This document shows, piece after piece, positions 16,876 through 24,592 of a DNA stretch of 37,004 nt. The stretch is from Parafrankia sp. EUN1f (lineage in GTDB: Bacteria; Actinomycetota; Actinomycetes; Frankiales; Frankiaceae), in contig NZ_ADGX01000084.1 of the NCBI RefSeq assembly GCF_000177675.1, positions 1 through 37,004 of the forward strand, in the 5' to 3' direction. The notes below the pieces were generated by a model. It was given only the letters and a program-made list of their open reading frames with translations. It was not told the origin of the DNA and searched no databases. Numbering within the stretch: the first letter of the stretch is position 1; every line of letters begins with the position of its first letter. The position numbers and the translations under genes are program-made.

Positions 16876-17495
16876 CGAAGCTCTTTGACCTGGTCCACCA
16901 CGACGGAGAGATGGTTGTCACGAGCCCAGTCGGCCAGCCGGGAGGGGACGCCCTGGTCCCCGGGCTGAGCCAGCGCCCGACCGATCGAAACACCGACCAC
17001 GAGCACCACACAGACCAGCACGGCCTTGAAAACGGTCAGTGCCCGCCCGGGTCGGACCCGAGCCGCGGGACGAGGCCGGTCCACGGGACGATCGAGGTCC
17101 ATGGGACGTGGCTGGTCCACGACGGGTCGGCGGGGCCGGGGCCGTTCCGGCTCGCCAGGGTGCGGCCACCCCGGATGCCGCTGATCGGCCACACGATCCT
17201 GGTAGCCGGTGGTGCTGACGCTTTCCAGCCCCGCCGCTCGGGCCGGCCCCTGCGCTGGCCCGGCAGGTCCGGGCCGGGGAGCAGGACCGGGCCGCGGAGT
17301 GGGACCAGGTCTCGGAGTGGGACCGGGCCGCGGAGCAGGACCAGGTCTCGGAGTGGGACCGGGCCTCGGAACAGGACCAGGTCTCGGAGTGGGACCGGGC
17401 CTCGGAACAGGACCAGGTCTCGGAGTGGGACCGGGCCTCGGAGCAGGACCAGGTCTCGGAGTGGGACCGGGCCTCGGAGTGGAGCCCGGCCGCAC
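16872..17495 (-). CDS. Single-pass membrane protein with N-terminal Pro-Arg-Pro-Gly repeats
   Basis: A 207-residue protein read from GTG 17495, with AGGACGAG about 10 nt upstream. Residues about 1-75 are eleven or more copies of a six-residue PRPGP[TVA] unit. A charged middle section follows, then one membrane segment (ALTVFKAVLVCVVLVVGVSIGRALA, about 150-175) and a short extracytoplasmic tail, RLADWARDNHLSVVVDQVKELR. Tails of the form SRLAxWxRDxxLG are frequent in actinobacterial small membrane proteins and at the start of phosphodiester-glycosidase-like exoproteins; here nothing follows. The same frame is protein-like further upstream (GFDPAELVTEPAPGAYHPGQ), but has no ATG/GTG/TTG there, so the true start may be upstream through a sequence error. 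Stop and next start overlap, implying coupling with the helicase-associated gene. Confidence 0.55.
   Translation of the reverse strand: MRPGSTPRPGPTPRPGPAPRPGPTPRPGPVPRPGPTPRPGPVPRPGPTPRPGPAPRPGPTPRPGPTPRPGPAPRPGPAGPAQGPARAAGLESVSTTGYQDRVADQRHPGWPHPGEPERPRPRRPVVDQPRPMDLDRPVDRPRPAARVRPGRALTVFKAVLVCVVLVVGVSIGRALAQPGDQGVPSRLADWARDNHLSVVVDQVKELR
17284..17481. repeat. 18-bp tandem repeat, eleven units in alternating pairs
   Basis: Eleven contiguous 18-bp units all begin GGACC, and mostly alternate between GGACCGGGCC- and GGACCAGGTC- forms, giving a 36-bp higher-order period. On the minus strand they encode the PRPGP[TVA] repeats of the membrane protein. Codon-multiple length keeps the frame when copy number changes. 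Confidence 0.95.
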
Positions 17496-17818
17496 GGTGG
17501 GCTCGTCCTCGTCCTGGCCTGGGTGGTAGGCACCCGGCGCCGGTTCGGTGACCAGCTCGGCCGGATCGAAGCCCCCCGCGCCGGGCGCGCGCCGCCCGGG
17601 GGCTCCCTGACCGGAGCTGTCCGGAGGTTGCCGAAGCTGACCAGGCGCGATCCGGCCTGGCGCGGGCGCCCCACACCAACCGGCTGGCCGGCCCCATCGC
17701 CAGGACCGCCGGCGGTGTCGCCGCGCCCGGAGAACGTGTCCTGGCCCTGAGCGACCACGCCCGTCCCCTTCCGTTCAGGGGCGCCGCCCTCGGAGAAGCC
17801 GCATCTCCGGCTACACAC

Positions 17819-17886
17819 CATGACCAACGAGGCACCATGACCAACGAGATGTCATGGTCAACGAGCCATCATGACCAACGAGGGCA
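17819..17886. repeat. Four 17-bp iterons (CATGACCAACGAG core)
   Basis: The 13-bp core CATGACCAACGAG starts at 17819, 17836, 17853 (as CATGGTCAACGAG) and 17870, exactly 17 bp apart, with variable 4-bp linkers. A decayed fifth copy may start at 17887. It lies between the DUF3180 stop (17912) and the upstream region of the minus-strand proline-repeat gene, so it is an untranslated, exactly phased array. Confidence 0.9.
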
Positions 17887-17911
17887 CACCCGACCAAAGG
17901 GTAGCCTGATG

Positions 17912-18349
17912 TCAGCGGTCACGGATCCGGCAGGCACGTTCGAGGACGAGCCCGCCAGCCAGGAGAACGGCCGTGGCCGCCAGGCCGAGCCCCGCGGCGA
18001 GAGCGTCCCCGCCGGCCGTTCCGAAGTCACCCGTGCGCGGGGCGGTGTAGGCGAGCAGTGCCGTCCAGCCGCCGATCAGCGCCGCGGCGACGACCGAGGT
18101 CGCCTTGGCCAGGGCCGCGAGCCGGGCGACGGTCAGCGGCAGGATCGGGCGGGTCCCCGGGCGCCCGGCGAGGCGCCGTTTCGTCAGCGACGCGGTCTGC
18201 AGCTCAATCAACCCGACCAGCAGGACGGACAGCGACGTTGTCGGCGGGATCTGCGGCAGCGACTGGTAGCGCCACCACAACAGCAGGTAGACCGCCGCGC
18301 CGACGACGACCGCGACCGAGAGCAGGTCCCACACCCGGGTCGGCCTCAC
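17912..18349 (-). CDS. DUF3180 family membrane protein
   Basis: A 145-residue integral membrane protein with four hydrophobic segments: LLSVAVVVGAAVYLLLWW, SLSVLLVGLIELQTA, a third around ALAKATSVVAAALIGGWTALLAY, and AAGLGLAATAVLLAGGLVL. DUF3180 genes sit behind folK in actinobacterial folate clusters, as here. The GTG start overlaps the folBK stop (GTGA), so the two are translationally coupled. The function is unknown; folate linkage is by neighbourhood only. The C-terminus is short and basic (ERACRIRDR). Confidence 0.85.
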   Translation of the reverse strand: MRPTRVWDLLSVAVVVGAAVYLLLWWRYQSLPQIPPTTSLSVLLVGLIELQTASLTKRRLAGRPGTRPILPLTVARLAALAKATSVVAAALIGGWTALLAYTAPRTGDFGTAGGDALAAGLGLAATAVLLAGGLVLERACRIRDR

Positions 18350-19377
18350 CGCTCCGGTCCAGGAAGGTCGTGGGGTGTGAGCAGGTCGTGGGGTGTGCGT
18401 CGGGGCGCGACGGCGCCGGGAACCGCGCGCAGCGCCGCCACGAGATCGGCCACCCGGCCGTGCCCGACCAGGGTGGCGCCCGGGTCGACGTCCAGCCAGG
18501 GAACGCAGACGAACAGGCGTTCCTGCGCACGCGGGTGCGGCAGCAGGATGTCGGGGTCGTCGCTGCGGAGGTCGCCGCAGGCGATGATGTCCACGTCGAG
18601 GGTCCGCGGCCCCCAGCGGACGGTGCGCTCCCGGGCGGCGGCCTGTTCGGCGGCCCGCGCCGCCGCGAGCAGCTCCCCGGGCGGTGCGGCCGCGACCAGC
18701 ACGACCGCGTTGAGGTAGTCGTCCTGCTCGGGGCCACCGACCGGGTCGGTCTCGTACACGGGTGACACCGCGAGCACACCGAGCCTGGCGTCGAGCTCCC
18801 GCACCGCGCCGCGCAGGAAGCCGAGCCGGTCACCGACGTTGGAACCGATCGCCACCACCGCGTGCCCGTGTGTGTGCTTCTGGGCCCGCCTGCCCTCCTG
18901 GGCGTGCAGCTCTCGGTCGCGCAGTTCCTGGTCGCGCAGTTCCTGGTCGTTCCGGGAGCGCGCGACGGTCACCGCGACGTCCGCGAAGGGAACCGAGATC
19001 GGTGCCGCGGGCTTGTGCACGGTGACCTCGGCCGCGCTGACCAGCGGCTCGGCCAGGCAGGCCCGGACCAGCCGGTGCGCCAGGGTCTCCAGCAGGTCGA
19101 CCGGCTCACCCGCGACGATGCCGGCCAACGCCTCGGCCAGCTCGCCGTAGTGCACTGTCAGCGAGAGATCGTCGGTTGCCGCCGCCGGCCCGGTGTCCAG
19201 CCAGAGGGTGGCGTCGATGACGAAGAACTGCCCGAGCTCGCGTTCCGCGGGGAGCACCCCGTGGCGGCCGTGCACCCGCAGACCGGTCAGCGTGATCCGG
19301 TCGTGGTGGGCGCCGCCGCCGGAGCGGTCGCGCCCCGGCGGCCCGCCGGCTGCCCCGCCCGGTGGCTGACCCGTCAT
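18346..19377 (-). CDS. folK: Bifunctional FolB-FolK: dihydroneopterin aldolase / HPPK fusion
   Basis: A 343-residue cytosolic enzyme joining two consecutive folate steps. FolB (about 27-139) cleaves 7,8-dihydroneopterin; HDRITLTGLRVHGRHGVLPAERE and the LLETLAHRLV segment are characteristic. FolK (about 173-330) transfers pyrophosphate from ATP to hydroxymethyl-dihydropterin; it shows GSNVGDRLGFL, SPVYETDPVGGPEQDDYLNAVV, WGPRTLDVDII and LLPHPRAQER. A charged 30-residue linker contains repeated QELRD-like units. ATG 19377 has GTGGGGG just upstream and precedes the FolB domain by a Gly/Pro-rich leader. FolP lies 106 bp upstream and supplies the next step (pteroate formation); DUF3180 overlaps downstream. 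In many relatives folB and folK are separate adjacent genes. Confidence 0.93.
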   Translation of the reverse strand: MTGQPPGGAAGGPPGRDRSGGGAHHDRITLTGLRVHGRHGVLPAERELGQFFVIDATLWLDTGPAAATDDLSLTVHYGELAEALAGIVAGEPVDLLETLAHRLVRACLAEPLVSAAEVTVHKPAAPISVPFADVAVTVARSRNDQELRDQELRDRELHAQEGRRAQKHTHGHAVVAIGSNVGDRLGFLRGAVRELDARLGVLAVSPVYETDPVGGPEQDDYLNAVVLVAAAPPGELLAAARAAEQAAARERTVRWGPRTLDVDIIACGDLRSDDPDILLPHPRAQERLFVCVPWLDVDPGATLVGHGRVADLVAALRAVPGAVAPRRTPHDLLTPHDLPGPER

Positions 19378-19483
19378 CGTGACCCCCACAGTCCTCGTTG
19401 AAGACGGAAGGCTCAATGAGCCTTTTCCGTCTCACGTTTGTCGGGCGCTGTTGCCGCGGCTCGGAACCGACGATGGACAAGGC

Positions 19484-20392
19484 TCAATGGAACGGCGCCG
19501 CCGGTCGTCCGACATTCGCTGCCGCCGCCGCAGCGGCAGCGGCAGCGGCAGCGGCGCGACGCCATGCCCGTTCCACCCGAATGCCGTCCACCGCGGGCCG
19601 GACCGCGTGCACCCGCACCGCCCAGACTCCCGCGGCGGCCAGCAGGACGGTCGTGGCCTGGGTGGCGTCGTCACGTTCCACCGGCGGGCGCATCGGTTCA
19701 CCCGGCTCGCCCAGCACCGCGCCGAGGAAGGTCTTGCGGGAGGTGCCGACCAGCAGGGGCCGGCCGAGCGCGGCCAGCGGTCCGAGATCCGCAAGCAGTG
19801 CCCAGTTGTGGGCCGCGGTCTTGGCGAACCCGATGCCGGGATCGATGATCACCTTGTCCTCGGCGATGCCGGCGGCCAGCACGACCTCCAGCCGGGCGGC
19901 GAGCTCGCTCGCCACGTCGGCGACGACATCGTCGTAGACGGCGAGCTCGCCCATCTGCGCGCTGGACCCGCGCGAGTGCATGAGGACGTAGTGCACGCCC
20001 CGGTCCGCGACGATGCGCAGCAGCTCGGCGTTCGTCCCGCAGGAGACGTCGTTCACCAGCACCGCGCCGGAGTCCACGGCGGCGGCCGCCACCGATGCCC
20101 GGCTCGTGTCGATGCTCACCGGAACACCGGCGGCCGCCAGCGTGGCGACCACTGGAAGTACCCGCCGCAGCTCCTCGCTGGCGACCACCCGGGGCGCGCC
20201 CGGGCGGGTCGACTCGCCGCCGACGTCCACGAGATCGGCGCCCTGCTCGACCATGAGCTGGCCGGCACGCACCGCGTCGATGGGGTCCGGGTAGGCCCCA
20301 CCGTCCGAGAAGGAGTCAGGCGTGACGTTGACGATGCCCATCACCCGGGTCGGCGCGCCGGCGGCGAACAGTTCCGTGAGTGGCTCGCTCAT
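19484..20392 (-). CDS. folP: Dihydropteroate synthase
   Basis: A 302-residue TIM-barrel enzyme that condenses hydroxymethyl-dihydropterin pyrophosphate with p-aminobenzoate; the target of sulfonamides. Motifs in order: VMGIVNVTPDSFSDGG, DVGGESTRPGA, SIDTSRASVA, LVNDVSCG, IIDPGIGFAKTAAHN, LVGTSRKTFLG and a final AVRVHAV strand. After the barrel comes a run of 13 alanines coded by a GC-rich GCN repeat and a short tail, NVGRPAAPFH, which is not part of the fold. The ATG at 20392 overlaps the stop of the upstream acetyltransferase gene (ATGA), showing coupling. No folE is present here. Confidence 0.95.
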   Translation of the reverse strand: MSEPLTELFAAGAPTRVMGIVNVTPDSFSDGGAYPDPIDAVRAGQLMVEQGADLVDVGGESTRPGAPRVVASEELRRVLPVVATLAAAGVPVSIDTSRASVAAAAVDSGAVLVNDVSCGTNAELLRIVADRGVHYVLMHSRGSSAQMGELAVYDDVVADVASELAARLEVVLAAGIAEDKVIIDPGIGFAKTAAHNWALLADLGPLAALGRPLLVGTSRKTFLGAVLGEPGEPMRPPVERDDATQATTVLLAAAGVWAVRVHAVRPAVDGIRVERAWRRAAAAAAAAAAAAANVGRPAAPFH

Positions 20393-21312
20393 GCTTCGCC
20401 ACCCGATCCAGCAGCCGAGCCAGCACCTGATCCAGTGCCGGAGCCGACGGCTGATCCGACGCCGTGCCCGGCCGCCGCCGGTACGGGCAGCCGCCGGTAG
20501 CTGTACTCGTAGACCGGGCGGAAGCCGCGCCGGGCGTAGAGCCCCCGGGCATCGGCGCTGTCCCGCTCGACCTGCAGGTAGGCCTGGTCGGCTCCGCCCT
20601 CGCGAGCCCAGAGTGCGAGCTCCGCGAGCACTCGCCCCGCGACGCCGAGGCCCCGCGCGACGGGCAGCGTCGCCATGCTGTAGATGCCCAGCCAGCCGCG
20701 GTCGAGCACGCCGCGCCCGACGCCGACCGGGTTGCCGTCAAGGAGCAGCGTGAGGTAGCGCTGCGGCAGCTTCATCGCCGTCAGCACGGCGAGTGAGCCG
20801 GTGAGCTGCGCGGCGAAGGTCGTGAGCACCTGGCCGGCCACCGCGATCCATCTCGCGTCGGGAAGATCGCCGTAGGTGATCTCGAGGCGGGCACCCGCCG
20901 GCTCGGGCCTGGTCACGAGCAGGCCGGTGAGCGGTGCGACGCAGACATCGGTGGGCCCGGCGTCGTCGTAGCCGGCGTCGTCGAGCGCGTCCAGCAGGCC
21001 GGCGGGGCGAGCGACCGGGGTTACCTGGAACGTCGCCGGCAGGCCCGCAGCCTCATAGAAGGATCGGACCACACGAAGACCATCCGCGAGGTCGGGAACA
21101 TCGCCGCGGGCCCACACCGAGTTTCCCCTGCGCGACGAACCGGCGGACTCGCGCAGAACCCAGCCCGCGAAGTTCCGTTCCCGCAGCGGCGGCCACGCCC
21201 GATGCGCGAGGCCCTCAAGCTCACGCGCCAGCTCGACGTCACTCGTTGGCAGCACACGCCGTGGCGCCACCAGCGCGTCGCCACCAGCGAGACTCGCCGA
21301 ATCAGCGACCAC
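20389..21312 (-). CDS. GNAT-family N-acetyltransferase
   Basis: An acyl-CoA-dependent acetyltransferase of about 307 residues from GTG 21312. The N-terminal half (AHRAWPPLRERNFAGWVLRES, NSVWARGD, VVRSFYEAAGLPATFQV) is the FR47/GNAT-like lobe of a common actinobacterial family. The C-terminal half has the CoA-binding core: MATLPVARGLGVAGRVLAELALWAREGGADQAYLQVERDSADARGLYARRGFRPVYEYSYRR. A Gly/Ser/Ala tail of about 25 residues follows, unrelated to the fold. The substrate is unknown. Upstream ATGs at 21489 and 21480 would add about 59 Arg-rich residues; either start is possible. Its stop overlaps the folP ATG, so it is the first gene of the folP-folBK-DUF3180 operon. Confidence 0.78.
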   Translation of the reverse strand: MVADSASLAGGDALVAPRRVLPTSDVELARELEGLAHRAWPPLRERNFAGWVLRESAGSSRRGNSVWARGDVPDLADGLRVVRSFYEAAGLPATFQVTPVARPAGLLDALDDAGYDDAGPTDVCVAPLTGLLVTRPEPAGARLEITYGDLPDARWIAVAGQVLTTFAAQLTGSLAVLTAMKLPQRYLTLLLDGNPVGVGRGVLDRGWLGIYSMATLPVARGLGVAGRVLAELALWAREGGADQAYLQVERDSADARGLYARRGFRPVYEYSYRRLPVPAAAGHGVGSAVGSGTGSGAGSAAGSGGEA

Positions 21313-21942
21313 GGGGCCCCCGGACGCACCGCGCGGACAGTTCGACGACCACGGGACTGAGGCTACCGACCCGGCTCCCCCGATCGCGGGCAACGGCGCC
21401 ACATGTGCAGCTCGCCTCGCCCGGCCGCCGGACCGGGACCGGGCCCGCCGCGGCGGCATCCCCGGACGACCCACATCCATCCAACCCATCCACCCTCGAA
21501 TCGGGAGTTTTACCTCCCGCAGACCGGCGATATAGAGACCAACGACCTGGTCAAACGTTACATATGCCGCAGAGGGTGAACGGCTCGGAGCGGGTAGGGG
21601 ATCACCAGGAGATCACCCGAAAACTCCGTTTCAACACCATTGACACAACCCCCGACAGGCCACATTGCTGTGACACAAGCCCGTCACTGTCGGACACCTG
21701 CGACCCGTAGCATCGAGCCGTGCACGCGACACTCGCACCCGCCGTCCGGCGATGGCGTCCGCACGGGCGTCAGCAACGGCACGGGAGCGGCCGCCAGCAA
21801 CAGCGCGGCGACGCGAGCAGGCGATCAACGTGGTCTACCCGGTGGCCGTCCATCGGTGAGCCGGCGGGCGGCCGTTTCTGTCACCTAGCTTGACGGAGCA
21901 AGGTCACGAAGGCGCCTCGTGGCACACAGGAAGGACGAGGTC
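21313..21942. other. Divergent promoter region, about 630 bp
   Basis: On the minus strand, TTGACC near 21551 and TATATC near 21530 could form the promoter of the GNAT-fol operon, with slightly short spacing. AGGAAGGA at 21928-21935, 7 nt before ATG 21943, is the ribosome site of the following plus-strand gene. No other supported feature is seen between them; the right half may hold the plus-strand promoter but no clean box was found. Confidence 0.4.
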
Positions 21943-23181
21943 ATGCCGCAGTCGGACGGACCCCCGCCGCCGGCAGCGCCGGCACACGACGAGATCTTCA
22001 TTCCCCCGGCCCGAACTCCCCCCGACGACAGGCCCGAGGACTACCCGGCCCAGCCCCCCGGCCGCCAGGCCCCCAAGGATCTCGCCGCCGGCCTACGTGC
22101 GGGCGACGGCACCAACCCGGACCGCAGACAGCTTCACCTGGGCGCGGGCGCGGCCATCGTGAGCGCGCTCCTGACCCAGAGCCCGATCATGGAGGTGGCG
22201 GACGTGCTCGCGACCAGCCCGGTACAGCTCGCCCTCGAGCGCGCGAACGACGCCCTGGGCGAGCTCATGGACACCCACGAGGTCGTACCGCCCGCCCACG
22301 TTCGGGCCCGGACAGCCCGGCTGCGGCGCGGTCTGGAACGCCTCGGCCGGCGCTCGATGGCGACGGAGGACTCCAACCAGCTGCTCGTGCTCGCCGGCCG
22401 GGTCGCGGTGCTGGGCGCCGACGCCGCCTTCAAACAGGGCGACGTCGCATCCGCTCGCGCCCTCGCCAGCGAGGGCTACCTGGCCGGTGTCGAGGCCGGC
22501 GACGGCCCGCTGTGCGGCTCCTCCCGTGAGGTCGGTGCCGTGAACGAGTTCTACGGGGGGCGTCCGAACGAGGCGCTGCGCCTGGCCCGGGACGGCCTGC
22601 GCCACGTCGGGCCCGGGCCGGTGCGGGCCCGCCTGGTCTGCCAGGAGGCGCGTGCGCTCGCGGCCATGGGCGACCTGCGCGGCGCCGCGGCCAGTCTGGA
22701 GCAGGCCTACGACCTCGCGGACACGATCCCGGCGGAGCGCTGGGGCCGCCCCGGGCCCAGCTTCGACACCTTCCACCCGGTGGAGGTCTCCTACAACGCG
22801 ACGACGGCGCTCTGCCTGCTCGGGCGGCCGCGCGCGGCCCAGGAACACGCCGATATCGCGCTGCCCAGCCTGGACAGCATGGACGCCCCCGGCTTCCGCT
22901 CGGTCATCCGGTTCGACCTGGCGCTGGCGCTGGCCCGCCAGGGCAGGCTGGAGCTCGACGGCGTCTGCGAGCTCGCGACCGAGGCGATCCGGATCTCCTG
23001 GGGTCGCACGGTCGCCTCGGTCTCCAGCCGGGCGGATCAGCTGCTGGCGGCCACCGCCCCACACGGCGAGGTGCGCCAGGTACGGGAGCTGGCCGCCCTG
23101 ATCCGGGACTGGCAGCGTTCGGCGGCCAGGCAACGGGCGGAGCCCGGTGTGGTCCCCGCAGCGCCCACACCGGACGCCTAA
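21943..23181 (+). CDS. TPR-like helical repeat protein, unknown function
   Basis: A 412-residue protein with a Pro-rich N-terminus (about 1-50) and then a continuous alpha-helical body. Helical-hairpin segments such as LLVLAGRVAVLGADAAFKQGDVASARALASEGYLAG, NEALRLARDGL, AAASLEQAYDLADTI and TTALCLLGRPRAAQEHADIAL have the spacing of tetratricopeptide repeats. Similar bodies form the C-terminal part of many actinobacterial XRE-type regulators, but no helix-turn-helix is visible here. The strong ribosome site AGGAAGGA decides for ATG 21943 over an in-frame GTG at 21919. No signal peptide or catalytic motif is seen, so a protein-binding role is likely. The next gene starts 41 bp downstream on the same strand. 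Confidence 0.7.
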   Translation: MPQSDGPPPPAAPAHDEIFIPPARTPPDDRPEDYPAQPPGRQAPKDLAAGLRAGDGTNPDRRQLHLGAGAAIVSALLTQSPIMEVADVLATSPVQLALERANDALGELMDTHEVVPPAHVRARTARLRRGLERLGRRSMATEDSNQLLVLAGRVAVLGADAAFKQGDVASARALASEGYLAGVEAGDGPLCGSSREVGAVNEFYGGRPNEALRLARDGLRHVGPGPVRARLVCQEARALAAMGDLRGAAASLEQAYDLADTIPAERWGRPGPSFDTFHPVEVSYNATTALCLLGRPRAAQEHADIALPSLDSMDAPGFRSVIRFDLALALARQGRLELDGVCELATEAIRISWGRTVASVSSRADQLLAATAPHGEVRQVRELAALIRDWQRSAARQRAEPGVVPAAPTPDA

Positions 23182-23222
23182 CCCCATCGCGGACATCTGA
23201 CCCCACCACGCCCGCGGCACCG

Positions 23223-24251
23223 ATGCAGCGTCCGGAGCGGTCCGATGGTCGCTTCACCGCGGCGCGCTCCCGACAGGCGCTACACCGCGTCTGCGCCAGC
23301 GTCGGGATCGATGACCGTGACGCCGAACCGATCAAGCTGACCGTCAACGCGGTCTACCGGTTGCCGCACGCGGGGGCGATCGTGCGGATCGCCACCTCCA
23401 GGGCGATGCATCACCGGGTCGAGAAGGTCGTCCAGGTCGCGCGCTGGCTGGCCGACCACGGGATGCCCGCCGTGCGGCTGCTGCCCGGCGTGCCCGCACC
23501 GGTCCGGGTGGACGACTACGTGGCCACGATCTGGTGCGACGCCGGCGCGGGCGACGCCGATCCGGGCGATGCCGATCCGGGCGATGCCGATCCGGGCGAC
23601 GCCGATCCGGGCGATGCCGATCCGGGCGATGCCGATCCGGGCGATGCCGATCCGGGCGATGCCGATCCGGGTGCGGTGCGCTCCGCCCACGCGCTGGCCA
23701 CGATCCTGCGCCGCCTGCACGCGCTGGAGCCGCCCGAGCCGCCGCTGCCGGCCTGGGATCCGCTGGACGACGTCCGCCGGCGACTGGACGACGCGGAGGG
23801 TCTCGTACCCCGGGACCGGACGTTCCTCGAAGGCCTCGTCAGCCGGGTCGAGGAGGCGCTCGGTGCCGTCAGGTACGAGTTACCGCGGTCCGTCATCCAC
23901 GGGGACGCGCACCTGGGCAATCTGATCCACTCGGCCGCCGGCGAAATCCTGATCTGCGACTTCGACGCGACCTGCCACGGGCCGGCCGAGTGGGACCTGG
24001 TGCCGGTGGCGCTGGGCCCGCTGCGGTTCGGTCGCCCGCCCGCCGCCTCGGCGGAGCTCGCCCGCGCCTACGGCTTCGACGTGACCGCCTGGGACGGATT
24101 CCCTGCGCTGCGGGCGGTGCGGGAGCTGAAGCTCGTCACGAGCGTGGTCCCGATGCTCGCCAGCCGCCCGAGCGCCGCGGCCCAGTTCGCGGTCCGGCTC
24201 GACAGCCTGCGCTCGGGCGCCGACCACGCGGTATGGACTCTCTACCGCTGA
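23223..24251 (+). CDS. Aminoglycoside-phosphotransferase-fold (APH/choline-kinase-like) kinase with GDADP repeats
   Basis: A 342-residue cytosolic kinase-fold protein. The N-lobe has VNAVYRLPHAGAIVRIA and a helix, VEKVVQVARWLADHGMPAVRLLPG. The C-lobe holds the catalytic VIHGDAHLGNLI (H-x-D-x4-N type; Asp base) and the metal-binding ILICDFDATCHGPAEWDLVPV. Such proteins phosphorylate small hydroxyl substrates; this family includes resistance enzymes, but many chromosomal members act on metabolites, and nothing here identifies the substrate. Between the lobes, right after the hinge strand VATIWCDAGA, eight exact or near-exact GDADP units (about residues 110-149) are inserted. Relatives have a short loop at this spot. 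The ribosome site before ATG 23223 is weak. Confidence 0.8.
   Translation: MQRPERSDGRFTAARSRQALHRVCASVGIDDRDAEPIKLTVNAVYRLPHAGAIVRIATSRAMHHRVEKVVQVARWLADHGMPAVRLLPGVPAPVRVDDYVATIWCDAGAGDADPGDADPGDADPGDADPGDADPGDADPGDADPGDADPGAVRSAHALATILRRLHALEPPEPPLPAWDPLDDVRRRLDDAEGLVPRDRTFLEGLVSRVEEALGAVRYELPRSVIHGDAHLGNLIHSAAGEILICDFDATCHGPAEWDLVPVALGPLRFGRPPAASAELARAYGFDVTAWDGFPALRAVRELKLVTSVVPMLASRPSAAAQFAVRLDSLRSGADHAVWTLYR
23551..23670. repeat. 15-bp minisatellite, eight units, encoding (GDADP)8
   Basis: Eight head-to-tail 15-bp units GCGA[CT]GCCGATCCGG run without interruption from 23551 to 23670; only the fifth base varies (C in units 1 and 4). Each unit encodes Gly-Asp-Ala-Asp-Pro inside the kinase-fold gene. 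Confidence 0.97.
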
Positions 24252-24385
24252 GTCTCGTTCCCTCGTGGACTCGCGCCCGCGGCGCCCCTGACCGCATGGA
24301 CTCGAATGATCACCCACGCTCGGGCTCGAAGGGCTGAGGATGCTCGTCGTCCTGGAGCACGGAGCACGATCCCCGAGCCTCGGAC

Positions 24386-24447
24386 AGCCGCTGCCGCTGC
24401 CGCTGCCGCTGCCGCCGCTGCTGCTGCCGCCGCTGCTGCTGCTGCTG
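24386..24447. repeat. CTG/CCG trinucleotide repeat in a non-coding gap
   Basis: About 20 consecutive CTG and CCG triplets follow the kinase gene, becoming pure (CTG)4-5 toward the right end. Open frames across it on either strand give polyalanine or poly-Gln/Arg without other protein-like sequence, so I treat the 24252-24592 gap as non-coding. Confidence 0.8.
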
Positions 24448-24448
24448 A

Positions 24449-24500
24449 GCAAGAAGTGAGGATTTTGGCTGTTGCAGCAACCCCAATCCTCCCTTCTTGC
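24449..24500. other. Long imperfect inverted repeat in an AT-richer patch upstream of larB
   Basis: The arms 24449-24468 and 24481-24500 pair at 17 of 20 positions around a 12-nt loop. The segment from about 24450 to 24550 is clearly AT-richer than its surroundings and contains TTTT runs (near 24517 and 24525). It may terminate the kinase transcript, be a leader structure of larB, or be a remnant of a small mobile element; the sequence does not decide. Confidence 0.6.
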
Positions 24501-24592
24501 CGATTACCAAGTGACATTTTGCCCCTTTTGTTCCTATTGGCTCACTGATCTTCGGCGGCATCGATCTCGGCGCCGGTGGCAGCATCAGCCGT

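Noticed and set aside
17819-17886. Iterons as a plasmid replication origin
   Set aside because: No replication initiator gene or AT-rich unwinding region is near, and the surroundings are chromosomal housekeeping genes.
23551-23670. Possible CRISPR-like array
   Set aside because: The 15-bp units are contiguous with no spacers and lie in frame inside a kinase gene.
23223-24251. Antibiotic resistance gene
   Set aside because: Only the general APH/choline-kinase fold is visible; no residues tie it to an aminoglycoside and it is chromosomal without resistance context.
24306-24548. Small gene with a long polyalanine run
   Set aside because: The polyalanine is a by-product of the CTG/CCG triplet repeat; flanking residues are not protein-like and no ribosome site is visible.
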